Source: Candidatus Gastranaerophilales bacterium
GTDB taxonomy: Bacteria; Cyanobacteriota; Vampirovibrionia; Gastranaerophilales; Gastranaerophilaceae
NCBI GenBank assembly: GCA_944325145.1
Contig: CALYDL010000014.1
Location: 1-52,201, forward strand
Direction of reading: 5' to 3'
Length of the DNA stretch: 52,201 nucleotides
The notes under the pieces were generated by a model. That model did not search any database. It saw only the letters and a list, made by a program, of their open reading frames with translations, and was not told the origin of the DNA. Both the position numbers and the translations under genes were made by a program. Each line of letters begins with the position of its first letter. The first letter of the stretch is position 1. Shown here piece by piece: positions 15,463 to 22,786 of this stretch.

Positions 15463-15649
15463 CTTCCATTAATAAGGGTAAGTATTTGTAAATTATTTCA
15501 ATAATTTCTTCAGCTATATCAACCGCTTTTTGTAAGTTTTTTCTATCTTTTAAAATAGCGGTTTCACTTTGTCTTTTTTTAAAAATGCTGAAGCTGTCAG
15601 AAACGCTTTTAATAGCGTTTCCGATTGCTTCGATTGCACCTGTTAGCAT
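15410..15649 (-). CDS. Small phage-cluster protein, unknown
   Basis: A 79-residue protein with no recognised family. It has an amphipathic N-terminal segment (AIEAIGNAIKSVSDSFSIF), a basic stretch, and a helical, acidic C-terminus (AVDIAEEIIEIIYKYLPLLM). Its ATG overlaps the stop of the preceding gene in a TAATG arrangement, and its end overlaps the DUF1353 gene, so it belongs to the same coupled set. It may be a lysis or accessory protein. Confidence 0.6.
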   Translation of the reverse strand: MLTGAIEAIGNAIKSVSDSFSIFKKRQSETAILKDRKNLQKAVDIAEEIIEIIYKYLPLLMEDDSEKINGLIKKFRKYN

Positions 15650-15879
15650 TAATTAACACCTTCTATGTTGCCTTCAATTCCATCGATTTTATCTGCTAAA
15701 GATAAAAGATATTCTTCCACCTTTGATAAAATAGGAACGATTGCAGCAAGCAAGGTATTGTCACTTTTTTCAAGTGCTTTTTTTGCAAAAGAAAAAACGT
15801 GTTCAATCGCTTCTTTTGTTACACCTTCCGCTAATTCCAATGCTTCATTTTTTAATTCTTCTTTAATTTCTTCATTCAT
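15649..15879 (-). CDS. Small helical phage-cluster protein, unknown
   Basis: A 76-residue, strongly helical acidic protein (KEELKNEALELAEGVTKEA; VPILSKVEEYLLSLADKI). No transmembrane segment or known domain is visible. AAGGAG lies eight bases before the ATG. It is the first of four overlapping small genes leading to the endolysin. I cannot assign a function. Confidence 0.6.
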   Translation of the reverse strand: MNEEIKEELKNEALELAEGVTKEAIEHVFSFAKKALEKSDNTLLAAIVPILSKVEEYLLSLADKIDGIEGNIEGVN

Positions 15880-15891
15880 AATTTAAACTCC

Positions 15892-16596
15892 TTATTCACT
15901 TAATACTAAAGGCTGCCCCATAAAATCGGCCGAAATTTGAAGGGCGCATTCTGTGCAAAATTGTTGAGTTGCAATTTTTATTTCTTGCAAACTTTCAAGA
16001 TATTCCAGGGTAAATTCTTTTGTAAAATCGGGCTGTTTATATGTAATTATCGGTATTTCTTGCCCCAAGGCTATGCCTGTTGTAATTGCAGGTAAAAGGT
16101 CGCATAAGAAATCTTTAGTTTCGCCTGTTGCCATTGAAACTTTGCGGCGAATATAGCCAAGGGATGTTAAAAAGAAATCTTTTTCAAATTCAATTTGGCG
16201 CTCAGTTGTCTTTTCTTCTTCAATTTCAGTTTCTGTTTTTTGAACAATTTCATTGTTTTGGATTTTAAAATTATTGGGGTTTTCTTTAATTAATTCTGCT
16301 ATATCAGCTGATACAAGATAATTTTCTTCAATTTCGCCAATTTCTGTTATATCTTTAATATTAAAATTTTCATCACAAATTTTATGGCTTACCCTAAAAT
16401 CTTTTTTTATTTCCCAAACTTCGCCATTAAAAATTGCAACTTCGTTTTCACCTGTTGTTGGGGGTTCTAAAAGTGTTGCATAAGCCGGAACCAAAGGAAC
16501 AAATTCACCCTTTATTTTGGTTTCCATAGGATCTGCACTTGCTAAAGTTGTTGATAAATATTCTTTTGTATTTTTATCATAATTATATAAATTCAT
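15892..16596 (-). CDS. Tail-fibre assembly chaperone-like protein
   Basis: A 234-residue protein immediately downstream of the tail collar/fibre gene. Its N-terminus (MNLYNYDKNTKEYLSTTLA then DPMET) matches the opening of tail-fibre assembly/DUF4376-type proteins, which often read 'YDpxTgEy...A..DPlE'. Next comes a beta-rich region naming typical elements (PAYATLLEPPTTGENEVAIFNG followed by VWEIKKD). The central region is Glu-rich and helical (ETEIEEEKTTERQIEFEKDF). Its C-terminal half is likely the chaperone or trimerisation part. Assignment rests on position and the N-terminal pattern. Confidence 0.65.
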   Translation of the reverse strand: MNLYNYDKNTKEYLSTTLASADPMETKIKGEFVPLVPAYATLLEPPTTGENEVAIFNGEVWEIKKDFRVSHKICDENFNIKDITEIGEIEENYLVSADIAELIKENPNNFKIQNNEIVQKTETEIEEEKTTERQIEFEKDFFLTSLGYIRRKVSMATGETKDFLCDLLPAITTGIALGQEIPIITYKQPDFTKEFTLEYLESLQEIKIATQQFCTECALQISADFMGQPLVLSE

Positions 16597-16617
16597 TTTT
16601 TGTTTCCTTTCTTTTTT

Positions 16618-17268
16618 TTAAGCAAATCTTGTTTTAATTCTAACCTTAACTGATGGTGGTTGAACCGTGGCTGAATTGCCGTAAATACTATTGCTTGCAT
16701 TTGCACCATAATTTACTTTTACACTTGTACATCCAAGACCGCCATTTTGGTCTAAGTTATGGTTGTGCGATTCTGCAACACTGAAGGCTCCTGTGGCTCC
16801 GCTTCTATATATCTGTGTTGATGAAAAACTGCCTGATATATTTGGCAAACCTGCTTCAATATATCCAAAATCTTCTGCACCCCAGATGGTTCTATTTCTA
16901 AAATCAGGCAAGTTAAATGTGGTTTCGCCATCTCCTTCGCCATATGTTGTGCCGTATATTTCAAATAATTGAGCATATGTTTCTCTTGAAACCTCAGCAC
17001 CTTCAAGCCATATTTCGTTTTCAGCTAAAATATTTGATAATGTTGGAATTGGGTTTCCAATGCTTTCCAATAAGGTAATCCTTGTTTCATGGTTTTCAAT
17101 TCCGTTTTCAATATTGTTTAAATTTTGGGCATTAACAGGCGTTCCAAAAGTTAAAATATTGTTTGGCGGGTCTTGAATTGTGGTTGTGCCGTCTGAATTA
17201 TTAATTAATTCATAGGTTCTTTCTTTTTTAACTTCTTGATCAACCCAAATTGTTTTATTGTAGGTCAT
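16618..17268 (-). CDS. Phage tail collar-domain fibre protein
   Basis: A 216-residue short tail fibre. An N-terminal region (NAQNLNNIENGIENHETRI) resembles the baseplate-attachment part of fibres and may form a trimeric coiled coil. Then comes a collar domain with EIWLEGAEVSRETYAQLFEI, YGEGDGETTFNLPDFRN and a C-terminal Ser/Asn-rich, His-containing loop (AESHNHNL) ending in PSVKVRIKTRFA. Collar domains carry the receptor-binding tip in small fibres. The short length suggests a single short fibre type. AAGGAG lies five bases before the ATG. Confidence 0.85.
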   Translation of the reverse strand: MTYNKTIWVDQEVKKERTYELINNSDGTTTIQDPPNNILTFGTPVNAQNLNNIENGIENHETRITLLESIGNPIPTLSNILAENEIWLEGAEVSRETYAQLFEIYGTTYGEGDGETTFNLPDFRNRTIWGAEDFGYIEAGLPNISGSFSSTQIYRSGATGAFSVAESHNHNLDQNGGLGCTSVKVNYGANASNSIYGNSATVQPPSVKVRIKTRFA

Positions 17269-17280
17269 TTTATTCTCCTT

Positions 17281-17772
17281 TTATATTGTGAATTCATTGC
17301 ATTTGAACGTGTTGCATCTTTTTTCATATTTTGTAAGTTTAACGTTAAAAACAAGGTGGCAAGGCCTTGCTGTAAATAATGCAGAATATAATTTTTCCTT
17401 GTAATTTTCGTCAATTAAATGAACAGTAAATTGATATTTCTCAGCTTCGTTTGAAATGTAGAATTGACTGTTATTAATATTTCTTCTTATAAAATTAATT
17501 AATTCATCTTCTGTTAGCCTTTTTTTGGCAAGCATTTTATTTATGACATTTTTTCTTCTGGAATCAAGGCTCAAGCTTGGGTTATATGGTATACCATAAT
17601 CTTTCTCAAACCTTTTTACACCGTTAATTGAACAGGTGCTAATTGAACATTCAAGAAGAATTTGAGAGAGTTTTAATTTAATATTTTCTATTTCAGGCTC
17701 AATTGCATCTAAAATTTCGCTTGTATATTTTTCTTCTGCAACAAATTGCGGAAGATTACTTTTTAAAGTCAT
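17281..17772 (-). CDS. DUF2313/XkdU-like baseplate wedge protein
   Basis: A 163-residue protein in the XkdU/YmfQ (DUF2313) position, directly after baseplate J. It has the family opening (LPQFVAEEKYTSEILDAIEPEIENI), the LLECSISTCSINGVKRFEKDYGI segment, RRKNVINKMLAKKRLTEDEL and a C-terminal beta-rich domain. It would form part of the baseplate wedge that connects fibres. AGGAGG lies four bases before the start. Confidence 0.85.
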   Translation of the reverse strand: MTLKSNLPQFVAEEKYTSEILDAIEPEIENIKLKLSQILLECSISTCSINGVKRFEKDYGIPYNPSLSLDSRRKNVINKMLAKKRLTEDELINFIRRNINNSQFYISNEAEKYQFTVHLIDENYKEKLYSALFTARPCHLVFNVKLTKYEKRCNTFKCNEFTI

Positions 17773-17783
17773 TCATCCTCCTT

Positions 17784-18839
17784 TTATTCAACAGTGTTTA
17801 AAATAATTTCTCCGACAATAGGAATTTGAAGTTTTTCTATCTCAACACTTTCTGTTTTAGAATTTATAAGATAATTTGAAACATCTTCAATGCCTTCTGT
17901 TTCAAAAAATAAATTGGAAATATAAAGATATGAAACCAAACTTGGTAACTTTGATAAATAATTTTCAACAAGAGCTGAAAATTCCCTTTCAACAGCTTCT
18001 TTTTCAAAACCTTCTTGAAGCTTAATATCTGCGGTAATGTTAATTTTAAAGTATTCCAGCGGCAAAACGTTTAAATTTGCATTTATAATTTGTTCGCTTT
18101 GAATTTTTTCTTTAACGCTTGCAATGAGTTCTTTAGAAACTTCTAAATTGTTCACGGCTGAAATATACACATTTACATTGCCGGCACCCGCTTCTGTTGC
18201 ATCTTCAACAATAACGTTTTTAACGCCCGCAACTTCTTTTGCCCACCAAGAATAATCTGCCATATTTGAATTTGCGGCATCATCTCTTAAATATGCTAAA
18301 ATTCTTTCTCTGAATTCTTCGGTTGTTTCTTCTTCAAAACCGTTGTAGCCGCTATTTTCATTTGTGATTTGGGCATTTTCAAACCCTTCGTATTCATCAC
18401 AAAATTCGGTTAATGTTCCTTGTTTAATGTTGCCTATAACCCCTTCTGTTAAACATTGCATCTGAAATTCAAGAAAGCCGTTTTCATCTGTTTCTTTTTC
18501 TTCAATATTTTTAAAAATAATTCCATCTGTTGTTTGTGCCATAAAATTATCCGGCAGCTTTGTATTTGGGCTTGCATTTGTAATTTTTGCAACAACAATT
18601 GCATTTGTTGCTTCTTTTTGAAAAAGCCCGAGTTCTTCGCCCTTGATTTTTAAATGTTCGATATCTGCCGTTGAAACAAAGGCATTGTCTAAAATTACAT
18701 CTATTTTTGTATCAATAATATTTGCAAGTTCATAGCTTACAGAACCTATAATGTCTTGGGTTAAACCGCCTTCGATTGTTGTTGCGGCAGTTTTTAACCT
18801 TGAATTTATACTTTGTCTAACCTCTTCCTTTGTTGTCAT
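17784..18839 (-). CDS. Baseplate J family protein (XkdT/gp47-like)
   Basis: A 351-residue contractile-tail baseplate wedge protein. It has the J-family pattern: FQKEATNAIVVAKI in the N-terminal arm, GVIGNIKQGTLTEF, then GGFEEETTEEFRERIL-like residues (here NGFEEETTEEFRERILAYL), the ADYSWWAKEVAGVKNVIVEDA core and a C-terminal domain. Length is in the normal family range. AAGGAG lies six bases from the ATG. It argues for a contractile (myovirus-type) tail. Confidence 0.93.
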   Translation of the reverse strand: MTTKEEVRQSINSRLKTAATTIEGGLTQDIIGSVSYELANIIDTKIDVILDNAFVSTADIEHLKIKGEELGLFQKEATNAIVVAKITNASPNTKLPDNFMAQTTDGIIFKNIEEKETDENGFLEFQMQCLTEGVIGNIKQGTLTEFCDEYEGFENAQITNENSGYNGFEEETTEEFRERILAYLRDDAANSNMADYSWWAKEVAGVKNVIVEDATEAGAGNVNVYISAVNNLEVSKELIASVKEKIQSEQIINANLNVLPLEYFKINITADIKLQEGFEKEAVEREFSALVENYLSKLPSLVSYLYISNLFFETEGIEDVSNYLINSKTESVEIEKLQIPIVGEIILNTVE

Positions 18840-18841
18840 TT

Positions 18842-19282
18842 TTACTCCTTTATATAATCTATGTTTTGTTTAAAACTTCCGTAAATTGTGCTGATAGTAA
18901 ACGTTGCACCAACTTTTGAGCCTTCTTTTTCAAATGTGAAATTATTAACCTCTTTTATATATGGATTTACAAGAAGTGCTTCTTCTATATATCTTTTAAG
19001 TTCAGATTTTAAAAGTGAATCTTTAAGGTGGCGCCCGAAAAGCTTTGCTATCTCGTTGCCATAGTTTTTAGAATAACCCCTGTAAGAATATCTTGAAGTT
19101 TGTTTATTTAAGGCTTTTAGCACCCAAATTTTAATTGCATCGTTTTTTGAAACAAGATAAAAATTTCCGTTCTTTGTAAGTAATTCAAGAGTTTCCAAAT
19201 TTCTTGCAGGTTCATAAATAATTGGAAGATTTTCTTCTTTTATATTTTCATCTAATGTAATTGGAATAAAATTAAAGCTCAT
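18842..19282 (-). CDS. DUF2634/XkdS-like baseplate protein
   Basis: A 147-residue protein of the XkdS (gp25-like, DUF2634) family. It shows LNKQTSRYSYRGYSKNYGNEI, then an RYIEEALLVNPYIKEVNNF helix-strand typical of gp25 lysozyme-like baseplate folds that lack enzymatic residues. The ATG at 19282 is preferred (AAGG five bases upstream) over a GTG two codons earlier. It overlaps the XkdR-like gene by 11 bases. Confidence 0.83.
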   Translation of the reverse strand: MSFNFIPITLDENIKEENLPIIYEPARNLETLELLTKNGNFYLVSKNDAIKIWVLKALNKQTSRYSYRGYSKNYGNEIAKLFGRHLKDSLLKSELKRYIEEALLVNPYIKEVNNFTFEKEGSKVGATFTISTIYGSFKQNIDYIKE

Positions 19283-19736
19283 TTTCACCTTCCGTTTCTT
19301 CTTCTTCTTTTAAAATGTCTATTGCAACTTTTGATAAAACCAAATATTGGTTATTTCCAAGTTCATATACTGCAATTAAATCGTTCGGGTTTAAAATGTA
19401 GGTTGATTGCCAATTTTTGTAGAATTCATAAAATTCAATTAAAAAATTGGGAATTGTGCCTTCAATAACCCCTGTAAAATTTGGGGAATTATATGCTGTT
19501 GTGTTTTTAAAATTTTGATTTTCTTTAATTGTTTCTTTGTCTTGTTCAATTAAAGCTGATGTCAAAAGCGGGTGAATATAAACGGTATCATTTAATTTTG
19601 TGCCTATTTCAACTCCTTTGTATGTGAAAATAAAGGGGTTAATGCTTTTAACGGTGCAAATTTTTATTCCTCTAAAATTTAATTTGCTTTCATATTCACT
19701 AAAAACATCCAATATATCTCCTGCCCAATTTTTCAT
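19272..19736 (-). CDS. DUF2577/XkdR-like baseplate protein
   Basis: A 154-residue protein in the XkdR (DUF2577) slot. It has an N-terminal amphipathic helix, then an OB-like segment (ICTVKSINPFIFTYKGVEI) and a C-terminal beta region (NDLIAVYELGNNQYLVLSKV). It likely builds the central baseplate hub with the XkdQ-like protein. Its last codons overlap the start of the XkdS-like gene. Confidence 0.75.
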   Translation of the reverse strand: MKNWAGDILDVFSEYESKLNFRGIKICTVKSINPFIFTYKGVEIGTKLNDTVYIHPLLTSALIEQDKETIKENQNFKNTTAYNSPNFTGVIEGTIPNFLIEFYEFYKNWQSTYILNPNDLIAVYELGNNQYLVLSKVAIDILKEEEETEGENEL

Positions 19737-19737
19737 A

Positions 19738-20502
19738 TCAAAGTTTCCTTTCTTTTAATTCCAAGTCCATAATGTGAAAATCGGCGTATGTGTGAATATC
19801 GCTTTTAACTGTAAAATAGCCGCTCTTGTTGTTTTTAGGGTCAATAATTTTAATAATTGTTCCTGATACTACATCATCATTTCCAATGGCAGTTATTCTT
19901 GAAATATTTTCAAAACCTTCTTGGCTGAAATATGCAGAAATAATGTTTTCGCCTATTTTAAAATCGCCTTTGGAATTATCCCTCAAGGGCAATAAAACAT
20001 TTATGGAATTATCGCCGTCTAAATACAGCTTAAATTCTTCTTTTTCATACATATTTTTAATTAAAATTTCTAAAATATCGTAGCGTGATAAGCTGCCAAA
20101 GCTTATTACATTTAATTCTTTTTTTATATTTTTTATAAGGCTTGAATATATATTAAACCCGCTTAAAAGTTTGTTTAAAGCAGATAAAACGCCGCCTGAA
20201 AATCTTCCTGCAATTTTAGAATTTAACAAGAATGAAAAATAATCCAAAGCTTCAATTTCAACTGTTTTTTCATTTTGATTGTAATTAATTATTGAAACAA
20301 AACCCTTAAAAATGTTTTTGCCTTCATTATTTTTAATTGTTACATCGGAGTTAATTTTTGCTTTATATTTTTCAAAATTTGAATCGTTTTCATTATATAT
20401 GAATGAAAAATTGGCACATCTTGAAACAAGGCTTAAACAACCTTTGATTGTTGCTCCCTTATTTACGGTTTTTATTTCTTTATCGTCTATAAAAAATTTC
20501 AT
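19738..20502 (-). CDS. XkdQ-like tail hub protein (gpD/gp27-like)
   Basis: A 254-residue beta-rich protein in the XkdQ position between the LysM protein and XkdR. It includes FIDDKEIKTVNKGATIKG, an FKGFVSIINYNQNEKTVEIEA strand pair, a helical insert (SRYDILEILIKNMYE) and a beta C-terminal domain. This is the architecture of the phage late-control-D/tail-hub family, although it is shorter than XkdQ. The start codon abuts the stop of the previous gene. Assignment is mostly by order and fold pattern. Confidence 0.75.
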   Translation of the reverse strand: MKFFIDDKEIKTVNKGATIKGCLSLVSRCANFSFIYNENDSNFEKYKAKINSDVTIKNNEGKNIFKGFVSIINYNQNEKTVEIEALDYFSFLLNSKIAGRFSGGVLSALNKLLSGFNIYSSLIKNIKKELNVISFGSLSRYDILEILIKNMYEKEEFKLYLDGDNSINVLLPLRDNSKGDFKIGENIISAYFSQEGFENISRITAIGNDDVVSGTIIKIIDPKNNKSGYFTVKSDIHTYADFHIMDLELKERKL

Positions 20503-21168
20503 TTAATTTTTTGCTCCTTGGGTTGAAAGCTTTGTTCCTTCAATGTTTGCGTTTAGGTCTTTTATGTTGTTGTTTTCGGCTAAAACTTTATAGTTAAGGT
20601 CATATTTATCTGCAATGGAATAAACGCTATCTTTTGAGGTCATTAAAATAAAGCTTGGAATATTGATAGAACTTGTTCTTGCAATAAGCCCGTTGTTTGA
20701 AATTGTTTTATATGTCGGGTTTCTGTATTCAAGAAGTTCCAGAGTATATGGTTTTGAAGATGTACTTTCTCTTATTGTTTGGCTAAAAGCTGCAACCATA
20801 CATTCAAGGTTTAGCTCGTCATCTATAACAAGCCTTACAATCACTTGGCTTTGCGCCCATTTCTTTAAAATGGTTACGGCTTTTTCCAAAGAAAAGTCAT
20901 CTTCAATGTAAATTGAACTTTCGTTTGTAAAATACATAATTCCCGAATACGTTTCAAAAATACTGTTATTTTCGGGTAAAAAATGCGAAAGTGTTATTCT
21001 TAAAGGTTTTTGGTGCGCCATAATGTTTACTTCGCCAAAACCTATAATTTCATAGTTGTTAAAGCTTTTTTCATATTTTATTTCAATGCTTTTGGGGTTA
21101 ATCGGAAAAACAATTTGTTCTCCTAAAGATTCTGCATAAAGCATTATATTAAGTCTTTTTGTTGCCAT
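20503..21168 (-). CDS. XkdP-like LysM baseplate protein
   Basis: A 221-residue protein with an N-terminal beta domain (ESLGEQIVFPINPKSIEIKY; INIMAHQKPL-like stretch) and a C-terminal degenerate LysM repeat (ILMTSKDSVYSIADKYDL then NYKVLAENNNI). This is the XkdP/gp53 arrangement in PBSX-like tails, located between tape measure and hub. It probably caps the tube tip and contacts peptidoglycan. AAGGAA lies six bases from the ATG. Confidence 0.83.
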   Translation of the reverse strand: MATKRLNIMLYAESLGEQIVFPINPKSIEIKYEKSFNNYEIIGFGEVNIMAHQKPLRITLSHFLPENNSIFETYSGIMYFTNESSIYIEDDFSLEKAVTILKKWAQSQVIVRLVIDDELNLECMVAAFSQTIRESTSSKPYTLELLEYRNPTYKTISNNGLIARTSSINIPSFILMTSKDSVYSIADKYDLNYKVLAENNNIKDLNANIEGTKLSTQGAKN

Positions 21169-21186
21169 TTTTTGTTCCTTACAAAG

Positions 21187-21819
21187 TTAATATTTTTGTG
21201 CCACGCTTTTATTTTGGGCAGCATTTTTTAAAGCTTGCGCAAGCATTTTTCCGAATTCTTCAAAGTTATTTTCCTGCTTTTCATTTGGTGAACTATAAAA
21301 GGTAAAATTACCTCCGCTTTGCATTTTGTAATTTTTGTTTGTGTTAATTATGCTGTTTATATTTACATTGTTGTTTTCATTAATTGTGTTTATTTTTGAA
21401 ATTTTATTTTCTGCTTCATCCGGCATTCGATAAGAAAAATTCGGGCTGCTTTTTTTGGGGCCAAAAATTTCGTTTTTAATTAAATCAATTTTTTGAATAT
21501 TTTCCATAAAATTATCTAAAATATTATTGGAAGAAACCGAACCTTCCATATTCTCATTAGCCATTTTTGATTTTTTTGCTTCTTCATTTTTGCTAATTTT
21601 TGTTTTTTCTTTTTTATTCTGTTCGGCTTCATTTTGGCTGAAATTTTCATTTTTTTCATAAAAAGAAGAATCCACAATTTCTTCATTTTCATTGTTGTTG
21701 CCTTCGGCGGGGGAAATTTCCCCGCCGAAAAACTTTTTCTTTAAATTTTCTTGAATTTTTTTATATGGCTTCATTAATTCAAAAAAATCTTCGGTTTTTT
21801 TAATAATGTTAAATATCAA
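21187..21819 (-). CDS. Tape-measure-slot protein, unusually short
   Basis: A 210-residue, Asn/Lys/Glu-rich protein occupying the place of the tape measure (XkdO) between the frameshifted chaperone and the LysM protein. It has a basic helical start (MKPYKKIQENLKKKFFGG), a low-complexity central region (EEIVDSSFYEKNENF; NENNNVNINSIINTN) and a C-terminal helix (FEEFGKMLAQALKNAAQNK). It begins with TTG, with AAGGA seven bases upstream, and overlaps the stop of the frameshift product. Tape measures usually have many hundreds of residues. No transmembrane or peptidase domain is present. It may be a minimal tape measure or a remnant. Confidence 0.65.
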   Translation of the reverse strand: MIFNIIKKTEDFFELMKPYKKIQENLKKKFFGGEISPAEGNNNENEEIVDSSFYEKNENFSQNEAEQNKKEKTKISKNEEAKKSKMANENMEGSVSSNNILDNFMENIQKIDLIKNEIFGPKKSSPNFSYRMPDEAENKISKINTINENNNVNINSIINTNKNYKMQSGGNFTFYSSPNEKQENNFEEFGKMLAQALKNAAQNKSVAQKY

Positions 21820-22354
21820 TTTATATCCTTTGTGTTTTTTAAGTATCCAACGTATAGAAAAATTTTTTCAATTTGGCTTAAATTAAGGATTTTTTCGGGC
21901 AAAATGCCAAATTTTAAATAACAAGCACAAAGCCCGAGTTCAAAATCCTTTTCTAATGCTTTTTTTGAAATTCAACTTCCTCCTGAAAAACGGCCTTTGG
22001 ATTTAAATTATTTTCTTCAATAATGAATTCCATAATTTTTAAAATATCTTCAGGCTCAAAAAGCATTTCTATAACTTCCAAATAGGTTTTAATATAGCCG
22101 TTTTCTTTTGCTTTAATGGCAATATCTTTCAAATTCAACGATTTATATATAATGGGCTTCATCCATTCGTAAACTTCGCCGAAGTTGCCCTTTCCGCCGG
22201 TTTTTATTGAAAACATCAAATTGAGTTTTTCGCTTCTTGTAAGCCCTTCAACTTCAAAAATGCTGCCTTTAATTTCAATTGTTGTTTTCTTTCTCACATT
22301 TTTGTTTTGATAGTTTTCTTCAATTTTTTTTAATAAGTTTTCAATATTTTCCAT
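21816..22354 (-). CDS. Predicted -1 frameshift product: extended tail assembly chaperone
   Basis: If ribosomes slip at A AAA AAG (21959-21965), the 132 residues of the upstream frame continue for 47 more residues in the -1 frame and stop at TGA 21816-21818, giving a 179-residue G-GT-type protein. The extension begins ALEKDFELGLCACYLKFGIL and ends in KNTKDIN. Its frame stays open exactly up to the start of the tape-measure-slot gene, and there is no other gene in the 133-base gap. This matches the conserved chaperone frameshift found before phage tape measures. Confidence 0.72.
21953..22354 (-). CDS. Tail assembly chaperone (XkdN-like), unshifted form
   Basis: A 133-residue acidic-basic helical protein following the tube gene. 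Its segments TIEIKGSIFEVEGLTRSEKL, EVYEWMKPIIYKSLNL and IKTYLEVIEMLFEPEDILKI match the XkdN/A118 gp14 family of tail assembly chaperones, which bind the tape measure during tail building. The last sense codons CAA AAA AAG CAT precede TAG, providing the slippery site for the longer product. It starts two bases after the tube gene. Confidence 0.82.
   Translation of the reverse strand: MENIENLLKKIEENYQNKNVRKKTTIEIKGSIFEVEGLTRSEKLNLMFSIKTGGKGNFGEVYEWMKPIIYKSLNLKDIAIKAKENGYIKTYLEVIEMLFEPEDILKIMEFIIEENNLNPKAVFQEEVEFQKKH
21959..21965 (-). other. -1 ribosomal frameshift slippery site
   Basis: Read on the minus strand the sequence is A AAA AAG, in the correct zero-frame phase (CAA AAA AAG CAT TAG). 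This is the heptamer used by E. coli dnaX. Tandem slippage to AAA AAA places ribosomes in a frame open for 47 codons. I do not see an obvious downstream stem-loop. Confidence 0.72.
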
Positions 22355-22356
22355 TG

Positions 22357-22785
22357 CTAAATTTTCCCTGTAATTAAATCTACAACTACAATGTCAGAAG
22401 CTCTAAACCTGAAAGCTTTTTCAATCAAGCTTCCTTTTTGCCAGTTTGCAAGGGGAAATTCATCAAATGTAACACCGTTTATTGTGTAACCTTCTTCTTC
22501 GCCGTTTGCGGTTGGGTCTGCCAAATTGCATTCAATCGTGAACCTTGCATTTGTATTTTTAAGATATTTGTTGCAAAGTTCTGTTGAAATTGAATTTACC
22601 GCTTCAAAAGCCAATTCGCCCGTATATTGAACTGAAACGGCTTGCCTGTCAACGGTAAAGCCCACAATTACATCTTCATAAGTTGGAATTACCCTTAAAT
22701 TTATATATTTTAAAATGCCGATTTCTTCGCCATCAAGCCATACTCTGCCGTATGTGCCCCTAAGTGCTGCTTCAACCGTTGTCAT
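22357..22785 (-). CDS. Tail tube protein (XkdM-like)
   Basis: A 142-residue protein of the XkdM (DUF2001) tail tube family: GTYGRVWLDGEEIGILKYINL at the N-terminus, AVSVQYTGELAFEAVNSIS-like core and a final FPLANWQKGSLIEKAFRFRA. Hexameric rings of this protein form the inner tube under the contractile sheath. The gap to the sheath gene is one base, and GAGGAA lies nine bases before the ATG. Confidence 0.9.
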   Translation of the reverse strand: MTTVEAALRGTYGRVWLDGEEIGILKYINLRVIPTYEDVIVGFTVDRQAVSVQYTGELAFEAVNSISTELCNKYLKNTNARFTIECNLADPTANGEEEGYTINGVTFDEFPLANWQKGSLIEKAFRFRASDIVVVDLITGKI

Positions 22786-22786
22786 A

